DNA from: Colwellia chukchiensis
GTDB taxonomy: Bacteria; Pseudomonadota; Gammaproteobacteria; Enterobacterales; Alteromonadaceae
DNA length: 64,000 nucleotides
Direction of reading: 5' to 3'
NCBI RefSeq assembly: GCF_002104455.1
Contig: NZ_NBOC01000015.1
Location: 1 to 64,000 of the forward strand
The translations under genes were made by a program, and so were the position numbers. Positions 9,054 through 17,662 of this stretch are shown piece after piece. The stretch's first letter is position 1. Each line of letters begins with the position of its first letter. Under the pieces are notes generated by a model. That model did not search any database. It was not told where the DNA came from and saw only the letters and a list, made by a program, of their open reading frames with translations.

Positions 9054-9160
9054 GAACTCGTGACAACAATAATAAAAAATAGAGAAATAACTAACAAGAA
9101 GCTAGTTTAACTAGACCATACAGCGAGCATTTCAAGCCTTACTTCGGTAAGGCTTTTTTA
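9054..9160 (+). ncRNA. Candidate trans-acting small RNA (about 105 nt)
   Basis: A well-spaced sigma-70 promoter directs a short transcript that ends at a UUCG-loop terminator with a T-run. No open frame of useful size with a ribosome site lies inside. The body contains an A-rich single-stranded region (about 9068-9100, with AAUAAUAAAAAAUAG) that could bind Hfq, a small hairpin CTAGT-TTA-ACTAG, and the terminator stem. This is the usual architecture of Hfq-dependent small RNAs. I do not recognise it as Spot 42, RyhB, Qrr, GlmZ or 6S RNA. It could instead be the leader of a longer transcript for the oxidoreductase at 9377. Confidence 0.45.
9134..9159 (+). terminator. UUCG-loop rho-independent terminator
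   Basis: AAGCCTTAC (9134-9142), loop TTCG, GTAAGGCTT (9147-9155), then a T-run to 9159. The 9-bp perfect stem capped by a stable TTCG tetraloop is among the clearest terminators in the window. Confidence 0.85.
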
Positions 9161-9376
9161 TTGCCAAATGAAAAAGCTCAACAACTTTACCTACTGCTCT
9201 GCACAACTGGGTTTTAGTTTGCGATAACAAGCGTTAACTTTTAAACCCCTAATGCTAGACTTAAACGTCAGTTCATCAAAAGTTCCAACTGCTGAGCACT
9301 TTTAAGCTCCAACTTGCCTAACAGCCACTTAGCAACCACAATTTAACCATAAGCAGGCAAAGTTGAGGTGTAGATC

Positions 9377-10477
9377 ATGGATAGTGTCGACGTGCTCGTA
9401 GTAGGTGCAGGTGTCGTGGGTTTAGCTATTGCTGCCAAGCTAAGTAAACACTATCCGCAGTTGCTAATTGTTGAGAAAAACCTCAGCTTCGGAGAAGAAA
9501 CCAGTAGTCGTAATAGTGAGGTGATTCACGCTGGACTTTATTATCCTGAGCATAGCTTGAAAGCGCGGTTATGCGTTGAAGGTAAGCAGTTACTTTACCA
9601 ATACTGCCAACAACGACATATCCCTCATAAAAAGCTTGGTAAATTACTGGTCGCTAATGGCAAAGCTGAAGAAGCCGCGCTAGCAAATATACTCAACCAA
9701 GCGCAGCGCAATGGTGTACATGACTTAATGTGGCAAACTCGTGCCCAACTCAAACGTTCAACCCCTGAGTTATCGGCTTCAATAGCGTTATTATCCCCTT
9801 CAACCGGTATTATTGACGTGCATAGCTATATGCAAAGTTTATTAGCAGAAATTGAATCGAATGGCGGCACATATGCATGTCAAAGCGAAGTGTACTCAGT
9901 ACAAGCAAATCGTCAAGGCTTTACGGTGCAACTTCATAGCCAAGGGGAAGAAATAAGCATTCAGTGTGCGATATTAATTAACTGTGCCGGCTTGCATGCG
10001 ACTCGCGTTGCAAAGACAATCGAGGCGATGCCAAGCCAATATATTCCAACCATACATTATTGTCGTGGTCACTATTTTAGTTATCACACTAAAAGTCCAT
10101 TTCAGCAGTTAATTTACCCCATACCTTCAGCCAATGGTTTAGGTATCCATGCGTCACTCAACACGGCAGATCAGCTAAAGTTTGGTCCGGATACTCAATA
10201 TATCAATCAGTTAGATTATCATGTTGACCTTGAGCTCAAGGCTAAATTTGTTGCCGCAATCCGCCAATATTTTCCAAACCTTGATGCCAGTAAATTGCAG
10301 CCAGATTACGCCGGCATTCGACCTAAATTACAAGCGGAAAATGAGGGTTTTAAAGACTTTCTCATTCAAGATAGTAACGAGCATGGTGTCAATGGCCTCA
10401 TTAATTTATTTGGTATCGACTCGCCAGGACTAACGTCAAGCCTCGCGATTGCTCGCTATGTAGAGGGCTTAGTCTAG
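9377..10477 (+). CDS. FAD-dependent oxidoreductase, L-2-hydroxyglutarate oxidase-like
   Basis: The 366-residue protein belongs to the DAO (glycine oxidase/glycerol-3-phosphate dehydrogenase) fold. A dinucleotide-binding motif GAGVVG lies at about 11-16, and the segment TSSRNSEVIHAGLYY (about 42-56) is characteristic of the L-2-hydroxyglutarate dehydrogenase branch. The C-terminal INLFGIDSPGLTSSLAIA is also family-typical and complete. It is shorter than E. coli LhgO (422), so the substrate remains uncertain; a 2-hydroxy acid is likely. The start follows GAGGTG. Its stop codon TAG coincides with the first bases of a MITE-like element. Confidence 0.8.
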   Translation: MDSVDVLVVGAGVVGLAIAAKLSKHYPQLLIVEKNLSFGEETSSRNSEVIHAGLYYPEHSLKARLCVEGKQLLYQYCQQRHIPHKKLGKLLVANGKAEEAALANILNQAQRNGVHDLMWQTRAQLKRSTPELSASIALLSPSTGIIDVHSYMQSLLAEIESNGGTYACQSEVYSVQANRQGFTVQLHSQGEEISIQCAILINCAGLHATRVAKTIEAMPSQYIPTIHYCRGHYFSYHTKSPFQQLIYPIPSANGLGIHASLNTADQLKFGPDTQYINQLDYHVDLELKAKFVAAIRQYFPNLDASKLQPDYAGIRPKLQAENEGFKDFLIQDSNEHGVNGLINLFGIDSPGLTSSLAIARYVEGLV

Positions 10478-10739
10478 GGTCTGTTGATCTTTTAGGGTAA
10501 ACATTTATTCAATGTAAAACGAATTTAATCGGACCGCGAGCTTTGAATAATCGTAAGGCTATTTAAAAGCGAGCAACAAAGCCTACGTTCGTTTTAAATG
10601 AAGCTAAAGGCGGCACTTGTTTGAAGTTTAAACGCCGTTATCATCTGTTCCTGTAGCGAGTAACACGTCACAAGCTCTGCCTTATCTAAATACCCAACAA
10701 GTCGCTGTCAAAATAATCTTACAAGGTCAACAGAACCTA
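10475..10739. mobile_element. MITE-like element with 17-bp terminal inverted repeats
   Basis: The left end TAGGGTCTGTTGATCTT (10475-10491) and the inverse of the right end, TAGGTTCTGTTGACCTT (10723-10739), match at 15 of 17 positions. The 265 bp between them encode nothing and contain further internal inverted repeats, such as AAAACGAA with TTCGTTTT. Both ends begin with TA, which could be a TA target duplication as made by IS630/Tc1-type transposases. The left TA falls inside the TAG stop codon of the oxidoreductase gene. No transposase is present, so any movement would need one supplied in trans. Confidence 0.7.
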
Positions 10740-10755
10740 AGATTTTATGACAATA

Positions 10756-10782
10756 AAAAACCAACCTCATGGGTTGGTTTTT
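10756..10782 (-). terminator. Bidirectional terminator after the FkpA-like gene
   Basis: CCAACC (10761-10766) pairs with GGTTGG (10772-10777) and is extended by A5 and T5 on either side, so it has a T-run on both strands. It lies 24 bp after the stop of the minus-strand isomerase gene. Confidence 0.75.
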
Positions 10783-10806
10783 AGCTTCGATTGTCTGTGG
10801 TAGCGC

Positions 10807-11565
10807 TTACTGATCGCCAACCTGCTCTGCCGCTTCAGGCTTTTGAATCTCTAACAATTCAATTTCAAACTCTAGCACTGAGTTACCCGGAATGCGCGGT
10901 GGATTGCCATTAGGTCCATAAGCAAGCTCTGATGGAATAGTAAATTTAAACTTAGAGCCCACTGGCATTAACTGTACACCTTCTGTCCAACCAGAGATAA
11001 CGCGGTTTAAAGGAAATACCGCTGGCTGACCACGGTCATATGAACTATCAAAAGTTTCGCCATTTAAAAAAGTACCTTTATAATGCACTTTTACTGTGTC
11101 TGTCGCCGCCGGTTTTTCACCGTCAGCTGGGGTAATTATTTGATATTGAATACCTGACTCAGTAACTTGAACGCCATCTTTTTTTGCATTTTCAGCTAAA
11201 TATTGCTGACCTTCTTTTAAACTAGCTTCTGCAGCCGCTGTTGCTTGTTCAGCTTGTTTCGCTTTCATTGCCTGATCTAGGTTCATCAATAGCGCTTGAA
11301 TGTCTTCTTGTTCAATTTGAGACTTACCGGCCATACTGTCGGTAAAACCACGAATAATAAGCGACTTATCCAAGTTCAAGCCCATTTTATCGTGTTCTTC
11401 AAGGTTACGCTCCATATACATCCCAATTGAAGCACCTAAACCGTAGGCTTGCTTTTGTATTTCACTGTCAAGTACCACTGCCGCTTCTTCTTGCTTGGCC
11501 GATTCTTGACAACCCATGACTGATAATAGCGCGATAGCGACAACCGTCGGTTTAAAAAATTTCAT
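10807..11565 (-). CDS. fkpA: FKBP-type peptidyl-prolyl cis-trans isomerase, FkpA-like lipoprotein
   Basis: The 252-residue protein has an N-terminal export signal ending in VMGC (about 16-19), suggesting lipidation; the lipobox is not ideal. The helical N-terminal half (about 35-135, with LGASIGMYMERN) resembles the dimerisation/chaperone domain of FkpA and Mip. The C-terminal FKBP domain (about 150-245) has VKVHYKGTFLNGETFDSS, VISGWTEGVQLMPVGSKF and AYGPNG. It should catalyse proline isomerisation and chaperone proteins in the periplasm. The neighbouring slyX, and yheV/yheS further on, reproduce the E. coli fkpA-slyX region. Confidence 0.88.
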   Translation of the reverse strand: MKFFKPTVVAIALLSVMGCQESAKQEEAAVVLDSEIQKQAYGLGASIGMYMERNLEEHDKMGLNLDKSLIIRGFTDSMAGKSQIEQEDIQALLMNLDQAMKAKQAEQATAAAEASLKEGQQYLAENAKKDGVQVTESGIQYQIITPADGEKPAATDTVKVHYKGTFLNGETFDSSYDRGQPAVFPLNRVISGWTEGVQLMPVGSKFKFTIPSELAYGPNGNPPRIPGNSVLEFEIELLEIQKPEAAEQVGDQ

Positions 11566-11685
11566 CTACATCTCCGTTTGGCGACTCAGCCAGAAATTTT
11601 TGCTAAGTCATTTAAATATGTGTGAATTGTAAAACAATGCGGCTTATACTAACGATAAATGCCTTAAGAAAAAAGTATTAATATT

Positions 11686-12681
11686 TTGAGAAACACTAAC
11701 CGCCCACTGATTAAAGCCAAGCTTTTGTTTTTATTGATTTTGCTCAGCGCTTGCCAACCTATAGCTCAACAACCTCTAGCAAGGTGGCAACATGCGGTTG
11801 AGGGGGCATATGCGGCCAATATCTCAAATGATGGCAAATATAGTGTTGTCTCGTCCATTCATCACGGCATCAGTTTGTGGGATATTGAAGCAAACGCACT
11901 AAAGTACAACTGGTCACAACAACAAAATAGTGCCGACAATTTAGTGCTCGCGGCAGATATTGCCGATAATAACAGCCACGCTTTAACAGCCAATCGCCAT
12001 GAATTTTCGCTATGGAATATTGAAAATGGTCAATCAGAAGGCTTTTGGTCGATCACTGAGTCTACTATTCGTGATGTGGCGATCGCTAATAATGGTACAT
12101 ATATATTAATAGGCCAAAGTAACGGTAAAGTGGTGCATATAACACCAGGTACTGGTCGACGTTTGGAGTTTTTAGGTCACCAAGAAAAAATTAATGCCGT
12201 TGACATGTTGCCTAATGGCCGTGTCGCAATTTCTGGTGGCAATGACTTTGTGGCTTATGTTTGGGATACAGTGTCAGGGCAAGTGATTTATCGCTTTAAT
12301 CATCCTAGCCGTATCACTATGGTCGCCTTAGATGCCAAAGGCCGCTATGCCTTTACTGCCGATAGTAAAAAAGCCGCCCATATATGGGATTTAAAAACAG
12401 GGCAACTGATCAGCAGCTTAAAATATAGCAACCGCCAAGAAGTGTTTAGTGCGGTGCAATTTTCACCCGACGGCAGCTTACTGCTTACCGGCGCGCCATC
12501 TCGTAAAGTGAGCGTATGGGCGATAGCCACAGGTGAACGTCTTACAAGTTGGCGGGTGACACCGCGGGAAGATATCCGACCCGCTGGCGCGGTTGTTTAT
12601 AGTGTTGCTTTTAGAGATAATACTCAAGTGATCACCGAAAGCTCCTCAGGATATGCAGAATTATGGCAGGTAACTAACTAG
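11686..12681 (+). CDS. WD40-repeat lipoprotein
   Basis: The 331-residue protein starts with a basic, hydrophobic lipoprotein signal (KLLFLLILLSAC, lipobox LSAC). The rest consists of about six WD40-type blades, each ending in a W-D/W-N-like pair, for example ISLWDIE, FSLWNIE, AYVWDTV, AHIWDLK and VSVWAIA. A beta-propeller of this kind usually serves as a protein-binding platform. The start codon is TTG with a poor ribosome site (AAGAAA, rather far). Its stop overlaps the start of slyX by one base, so the two genes are translationally coupled. Confidence 0.78.
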   Translation: MRNTNRPLIKAKLLFLLILLSACQPIAQQPLARWQHAVEGAYAANISNDGKYSVVSSIHHGISLWDIEANALKYNWSQQQNSADNLVLAADIADNNSHALTANRHEFSLWNIENGQSEGFWSITESTIRDVAIANNGTYILIGQSNGKVVHITPGTGRRLEFLGHQEKINAVDMLPNGRVAISGGNDFVAYVWDTVSGQVIYRFNHPSRITMVALDAKGRYAFTADSKKAAHIWDLKTGQLISSLKYSNRQEVFSAVQFSPDGSLLLTGAPSRKVSVWAIATGERLTSWRVTPREDIRPAGAVVYSVAFRDNTQVITESSSGYAELWQVTN

Positions 12682-12905
12682 TGCAATCAATTAAAGAATT
12701 AACACAAGCCATAGAAACGCTTGAAACCCGCAATGCCTTTCAAGATGATGTTATTGAACAGCTCAATCATGAGTTATCTATACATCAAGGCCAAATAGCT
12801 GAATTAAAACAACAAATCGCATTATTAGCCACACGAATTAAAGAAAGTACGCCCAATGAACAACAAAGCAAAGAAGAAGTCGAGCCACCGCCACCGCATT
12901 ATTAA
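12681..12905 (+). CDS. slyX: SlyX family protein
   Basis: A 74-residue protein made almost wholly of a coiled coil (about 3-55, heptads with LETRNAFQDDVIEQLNHEL), ending in the PPPPHY tail typical of SlyX. The molecular role is not established. The GTG start overlaps the preceding stop (TAGTG), implying coupled translation. The position near fkpA matches E. coli. Confidence 0.9.
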   Translation: MQSIKELTQAIETLETRNAFQDDVIEQLNHELSIHQGQIAELKQQIALLATRIKESTPNEQQSKEEVEPPPPHY

Positions 12906-13193
12906 GCCAACTTAAAGCGAATGCGCGAAAAACGCATTGGTTTGAGTATCACACAATGATAAAAAACGCTCATGCAAAGCAACAACCATTAGCTATTACA
13001 CGCTAACATGCACAGCTACTGCCTGCACCAAGCCTCTTTTGCTCACGACTTAGCTGTAACTAACTGGTTAACATATACTTTGCTCAGTAAAAAAATAAAA
13101 AATGCGTATCAGATAAATAAAATATTCCCGTGCGCAAATCAAGCTTTATGACTATGCTAAAGTACAAGTCATGACGAGTCTGAGGCGCACTAA

Positions 13194-15284
13194 ATGCTAC
13201 CAAGCAACGTTGATAAACTATTAAATCATCAATATGTTACCAACGATCCACTCCATCAGCTCTTTGATGCTGTCAAAGCCATTTCGGTGCAGGGTTACGA
13301 TGAAGAGCGCCGTGTTATTTATTGGAATGAAGGCAGCACCTCGCTTTATGGCTATAGCAAGCAAGAAGCAAGCGGTAAAAAGCTTGAAGAATTAATCATT
13401 CCTGAGCCAATGCGCGACAAGGTTATTGCCGCTCATCACGACTGGATAACAAAAGGCATTGCTATTCCGGCAGCAGAGCTCTCTCTACGTCATAAAAATG
13501 GCCATGCAGTTGCTGTTTTTTCAAGCCATGTAATGTTTATCAATCAGCATAATGTCAAACAGATGTATTGCATTGATATTGACTTAACTGAGGTTAGGCA
13601 AGCGCAAGCACAGGCTCACTTTAAAGAGCAAATGCTAAAAACAATATTTGAAGCAATTCCAGATTTATTTTTCCTAATGAAACCTGATGGTACTATCTTA
13701 GATTACCATGCAAGCAATAAAAACACTCTCTACTTACCTGAGGCAGAATTTATTGGCAAACGTATGATGCAAGTACTTCCTACAGAAGTTGCCCGTAAGT
13801 TCCAGCGTCATATTGATATTGCCAAGTCGACACAACAAAAATCTATCATCAGTTTTGAGTATGAGCTGGCTATGCCTCAAGGCTTAGCCCACTTTGAAGC
13901 GCGTATTAACCACATCGAAAAATATCAACAAATCATGGTTATCATTCGCGATATTACTGAGCAGCATAAAACGGCAGAATTAATCAAACATCAAGCCTAT
14001 TTTGATAGCTTAACCGACTTACCAAACCGTTTTTTGGCCTTAGACAGGCTTTCGCAGATTTTAATCAAAGCTGAGCGCAATAATGCCAAAGCTGCGGTGC
14101 TATTTCTTGACTTAGACGACTTTAAAAAAGTGAACGACTCACTTGGTCACGAAGTCGGCGATGCCATTTTAGTTGAGTCTGCGCGCCGGCTACAGCAAGT
14201 TCTGCGCAAAGAAGATACCGTTGGCCGCTTAGGGGGGGACGAATTTATTGTCTTATTGAAAGACTTCAACGCCAGTGAACATATTTTAGCTATTACGGAA
14301 AATATACTAAACGTCTTTAGAGCACCATTTAATATCAATGGCCGTGAGTTAGTATTGACGCTAAGTATCGGCGTCGCTACCTACCCTAATAACGGTAATA
14401 ATGCCTCTGACTTATTGCGCAACGCGGATACCGCCATGTACCAAGCAAAAACACTAGGACGTAATACCTATTCATTTTTTACCAAAGCAATGAATACTCA
14501 GATGTTACGACGCTTTAAAGTTGAAGAACAATTGCATGGTGCACTCGAACGTGAAGAGTTTACCCTACATTATCAGCCACAAATTGAGGTGAAAACGGGT
14601 AAGATCATAGGGGCAGAAGCATTACTTCGTTGGCATAACCCTGCGCTGGGCCAAGTAACGCCAGATGAGTTTATTCCGATAGCAGAGCATTCAGGGCTTA
14701 TCGTCGCGATTGGCAAGTATGTCTTTAATCAGGCTTTAAGCTTCTTAAAAACATGGCAAAGTCACACTGAAAAACCTTATACCATGGCAATTAACTTATC
14801 ACCGCGGCAATTTCGCGACACTGAGTTACTAAACTTACTGCAAGATAGCCTTAATAAACTCAATATTGATGCTCAGCAAATCGAGTTGGAAATCACCGAA
14901 GGCTTATTGTTAGGCGACCAAACACACATTCAACAAGCTTTACAAACCATCAATGACTTAGGGTTTACGTTAGCAATGGATGATTTTGGCACCGGCTATT
15001 CTTCACTCAATTACCTGAGAAAATATCCGTTTAAAACCCTAAAAATTGATCGAAGTTTTATTCAAGGAATAGCCCTAAATACATCCGACTACAACCTAGT
15101 TAAAGCCACCATCGCCATGTCTCACAGTTTAGATTTAACCGTTATTGCTGAAGGGGTAGAAACACAACAACAGCTGGCCATATTAAGCAAGTTAGGTTGT
15201 AATACTGTACAAGGCTACTACTTTAGCAAGCCAATCCTAGCAGCTCAGTTACTTGAGCTTTCAACTCAACAAAGCGCAGAATAA
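13194..15284 (+). CDS. PAS-PAS-GGDEF-EAL cyclic-di-GMP signalling protein
   Basis: The 696-residue protein has two PAS domains (about 20-140 and 145-265), a GGDEF domain (about 275-435) and an EAL domain (about 450-690). The active site GGDEF is exact at 347-351, and an inhibitory RxxD site (RKED) lies five residues upstream. The EAL motif is E475-A-L477, with DDFGTGYSSLNYL and the family-typical ITEGLL and AEGVET segments, so both diguanylate cyclase and phosphodiesterase activity appear possible. No membrane segment or signal peptide is visible, so it is a cytoplasmic sensor of unknown ligand. A GAGG ribosome site precedes the ATG. Confidence 0.93.
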   Translation: MLPSNVDKLLNHQYVTNDPLHQLFDAVKAISVQGYDEERRVIYWNEGSTSLYGYSKQEASGKKLEELIIPEPMRDKVIAAHHDWITKGIAIPAAELSLRHKNGHAVAVFSSHVMFINQHNVKQMYCIDIDLTEVRQAQAQAHFKEQMLKTIFEAIPDLFFLMKPDGTILDYHASNKNTLYLPEAEFIGKRMMQVLPTEVARKFQRHIDIAKSTQQKSIISFEYELAMPQGLAHFEARINHIEKYQQIMVIIRDITEQHKTAELIKHQAYFDSLTDLPNRFLALDRLSQILIKAERNNAKAAVLFLDLDDFKKVNDSLGHEVGDAILVESARRLQQVLRKEDTVGRLGGDEFIVLLKDFNASEHILAITENILNVFRAPFNINGRELVLTLSIGVATYPNNGNNASDLLRNADTAMYQAKTLGRNTYSFFTKAMNTQMLRRFKVEEQLHGALEREEFTLHYQPQIEVKTGKIIGAEALLRWHNPALGQVTPDEFIPIAEHSGLIVAIGKYVFNQALSFLKTWQSHTEKPYTMAINLSPRQFRDTELLNLLQDSLNKLNIDAQQIELEITEGLLLGDQTHIQQALQTINDLGFTLAMDDFGTGYSSLNYLRKYPFKTLKIDRSFIQGIALNTSDYNLVKATIAMSHSLDLTVIAEGVETQQQLAILSKLGCNTVQGYYFSKPILAAQLLELSTQQSAE

Positions 15285-15353
15285 ACAAGCTTTTACCTGC
15301 ACTAGCAATAAGTTAATAAAGCTATTGCCGACCATAAATGGCAGTTTGCCATG

Positions 15354-15548
15354 CTACTCTGGTTTAAAAATACCAATGACTTTCTCATTCGGCCTTACTT
15401 CCTGCACAACATGCTCTTCAGGTTGTGACATTTGTTCGCCGCAACTGACACAGGTAACTGTCTCGACGCCATTTTCTTTACTTAGCGCCATAGTATCCAT
15501 GGCTTGACACTTAGGGCAAGTAGCCCCTGCTATAAATCGTTTTTTCAC
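15354..15548 (-). CDS. yheV: YheV family putative zinc ribbon protein
   Basis: A 64-residue protein with two CxxC pairs (CPKC, about 11-14; CVSC, about 33-36) forming a likely zinc ribbon. KRFIAGATCPKC and the C-terminal EKVIGIF match E. coli YheV well. Function unknown. The start is GTG, preceded by AAGG at 7 bp. It is divergent from yheS, whereas nearby fkpA, slyX and yheS keep the E. coli neighbourhood. Confidence 0.88.
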   Translation of the reverse strand: MKKRFIAGATCPKCQAMDTMALSKENGVETVTCVSCGEQMSQPEEHVVQEVRPNEKVIGIFKPE

Positions 15549-15688
15549 TGAATTACCTTGTAAAGTTTAAACTTGCCAGCAATTTTCATTGTTTTAGCAA
15601 GATATCGTGCCAGTTGCACTATTTTACCTTGAACTATCCCCTCAGGAAAAGCGACAATAGTGTCCAGCATTAAAAAGAGTAGCAATAA

Positions 15689-17590
15689 ATGATCACAGCC
15701 ACAGAGTTAACCTTAGCCCGAGGTGCGAAAACCCTCATAAAATCATCAAGTTTTACCATACACGCTAATCATAAGGTGGGGCTTGTTGGTGCCAACGGCT
15801 GTGGAAAGTCTTCATTATTTGCCAGCTTATTAGGTACCTTACCCGCTGATGGTGGCAATTTAACCTTGCCCAGTAGTTGGAAAATAGCCACGGTAAAGCA
15901 AGAAACACCGGCACTAGAGCAGTCGGCATTAGATTATGTTATCGATGGTGATGTTGAGTTTCGCCAGCTAGAAGCTAAATTAGCGCAAGCGCGCGCCGAT
16001 GACAACGGCACGCTTGAAGCGACTATTATTAATCAAATAGATACCATTAACGGTTATAGCTTACCAGCCAGAGCAGGCGAATTACTGCACGGATTAGGCT
16101 TTTTACAAGCGCAACTTAGCAGCCCAGTAAAAGCATTTTCTGGCGGTTGGCGCATGCGCTTAAACTTAGCCCAAGCCTTGATCAGTCGCGCTGATTTATT
16201 ATTGCTCGATGAGCCCACCAACCATTTAGATTTAGATGCGGTTATCTGGTTACAGCGTTGGCTAAAACGCTTCACCGGCACCTTGGTTTTGATCTCACAC
16301 GATCGCGACTTTCTTGATGATGTCATTAATCAAATTCTGCACATTGAACAACAAAGTGCCAAACTCTATGCCGGTAACTATAGTGCCTTCGAACGCCAGC
16401 GCGCTGAGCATTTAGCCCAACAAGATGCACAATACCAAAAACAACAAAAAGAAGTTGCGCACTTGACTTCGTTTGTCGATCGCTTCCGCGCCAAAGCGAG
16501 TAAAGCCAAGCAAGCACAAAGTCGCTTAAAGCGGCTGCAAAAGCTGCCTGACCTAGCCCCTGCGCATGTTGATAGTCAATTTACTTTCAGTTTTGAGCAA
16601 CCCGACACTTTGCCCTACCCTTTATTGTCGTTAACCGAAAGCCAGTGTGGTTATAGTCGTGACGCGATTATTTTACAAACCGTCAACCTGACCTTAGTCC
16701 CTGGTAGCCGTATTGGCTTATTGGGCCGCAATGGTGCGGGTAAATCGACACTGATAAAATCATTAGCCGGTGACTTAGCCTTGCTGCAAGGTGAACGTTA
16801 TTGCGCACAAGAGCTTAAAATCGGTTACTTTTCGCAGCATCAACTCGAACAATTACATATGAGCAGCAGCGCTATTGAGCATATCACTCGTGCTAAACCA
16901 GCATTAACTGAATTACAAGCACGAAACTTTTTAGGGCGTTTTGGCTTTAGTGGTGACCAAGCCCTCGACAGCGTGAACACTATGTCGGGCGGAGAAAAAG
17001 CCCGCTTAGTTTTAGCCCTGATAGTATTAGAAAAGCCGCAATTACTTCTGCTAGATGAACCTACTAACCACCTAGATTTAGAAATGCGTCAAGCCTTGGT
17101 ACTTGCACTACAAGACTTTGAAGGTGCCATTATTCTAATTGCCCACGACAGATATTTATTAGAGTCTTGTGTCGATGAATTTTATTTAGTCGCCAATGGT
17201 CAAGTCACCGACTTTGACGGTGATATCGACGACTATCAACACTGGTTGACTGATGAGAAAAAACTAAGCGTTAAAGCCAACAAAGTACTTAACGAACCTC
17301 AAGTGGATAAGAAACAGCAACGTAAAGCACAAGCCGAGTTACGCAAAAAAGCGTCTCCGCTGCGCAAACAGGCCGATAAATTTGAAAAACTGGTACAACA
17401 GTGCCAAGACGAGTTAACCGACGTTGAGGCTAAACTGGCTGATAGTGACATTTATCAAGCTGAGCACAAAACTAAACTGACCGAGTTACTCAAGCGCCAA
17501 GCTAAGCTTAAGCAAGATTTAGAGGTCAATGAAATACAATGGCTTGACCTTGAAGAGCAAATTGAAGCGATAATGTCACAAGCTTGTTAA
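15689..17590 (+). CDS. yheS: ABC-F family ATPase YheS
   Basis: This 633-residue soluble protein has two ABC ATPase domains and no membrane segments. Domain 1 has Walker A GANGCGKSS, signature FSGGWRMRL and Walker B LLLLDEPTNHLD; domain 2 has GRNGAGKST, MSGGEKARL and LLLLDEPTNHLD. The linker (about 240-300) is charged and helical as in ribosome-binding ABC-F factors, and the C-terminal about 90 residues form a coiled coil. ABC-F proteins act on the ribosome, often at stalled complexes. It is the E. coli YheS orthologue by neighbourhood and length. Confidence 0.93.
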   Translation: MITATELTLARGAKTLIKSSSFTIHANHKVGLVGANGCGKSSLFASLLGTLPADGGNLTLPSSWKIATVKQETPALEQSALDYVIDGDVEFRQLEAKLAQARADDNGTLEATIINQIDTINGYSLPARAGELLHGLGFLQAQLSSPVKAFSGGWRMRLNLAQALISRADLLLLDEPTNHLDLDAVIWLQRWLKRFTGTLVLISHDRDFLDDVINQILHIEQQSAKLYAGNYSAFERQRAEHLAQQDAQYQKQQKEVAHLTSFVDRFRAKASKAKQAQSRLKRLQKLPDLAPAHVDSQFTFSFEQPDTLPYPLLSLTESQCGYSRDAIILQTVNLTLVPGSRIGLLGRNGAGKSTLIKSLAGDLALLQGERYCAQELKIGYFSQHQLEQLHMSSSAIEHITRAKPALTELQARNFLGRFGFSGDQALDSVNTMSGGEKARLVLALIVLEKPQLLLLDEPTNHLDLEMRQALVLALQDFEGAIILIAHDRYLLESCVDEFYLVANGQVTDFDGDIDDYQHWLTDEKKLSVKANKVLNEPQVDKKQQRKAQAELRKKASPLRKQADKFEKLVQQCQDELTDVEAKLADSDIYQAEHKTKLTELLKRQAKLKQDLEVNEIQWLDLEEQIEAIMSQAC

Positions 17591-17662
17591 ATTTATTGCT
17601 ACACTTAAGCTAACGTAGCTAAATGCTAGCCATTTTACATCGACACAAAAGGATAGGACATT

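Noticed and set aside
9054-9160. Known small RNAs (Spot 42, RyhB, 6S, GlmZ)
   Set aside because: The primary sequence does not match what I remember of any of them; kept as unidentified.
10221-10433. 70-codon open frame within the FAD oxidoreductase
   Set aside because: Out-of-frame shadow of a clear gene.
10475-10739. A full insertion sequence
   Set aside because: Too short for a transposase and no coding frame; only a non-autonomous element fits.
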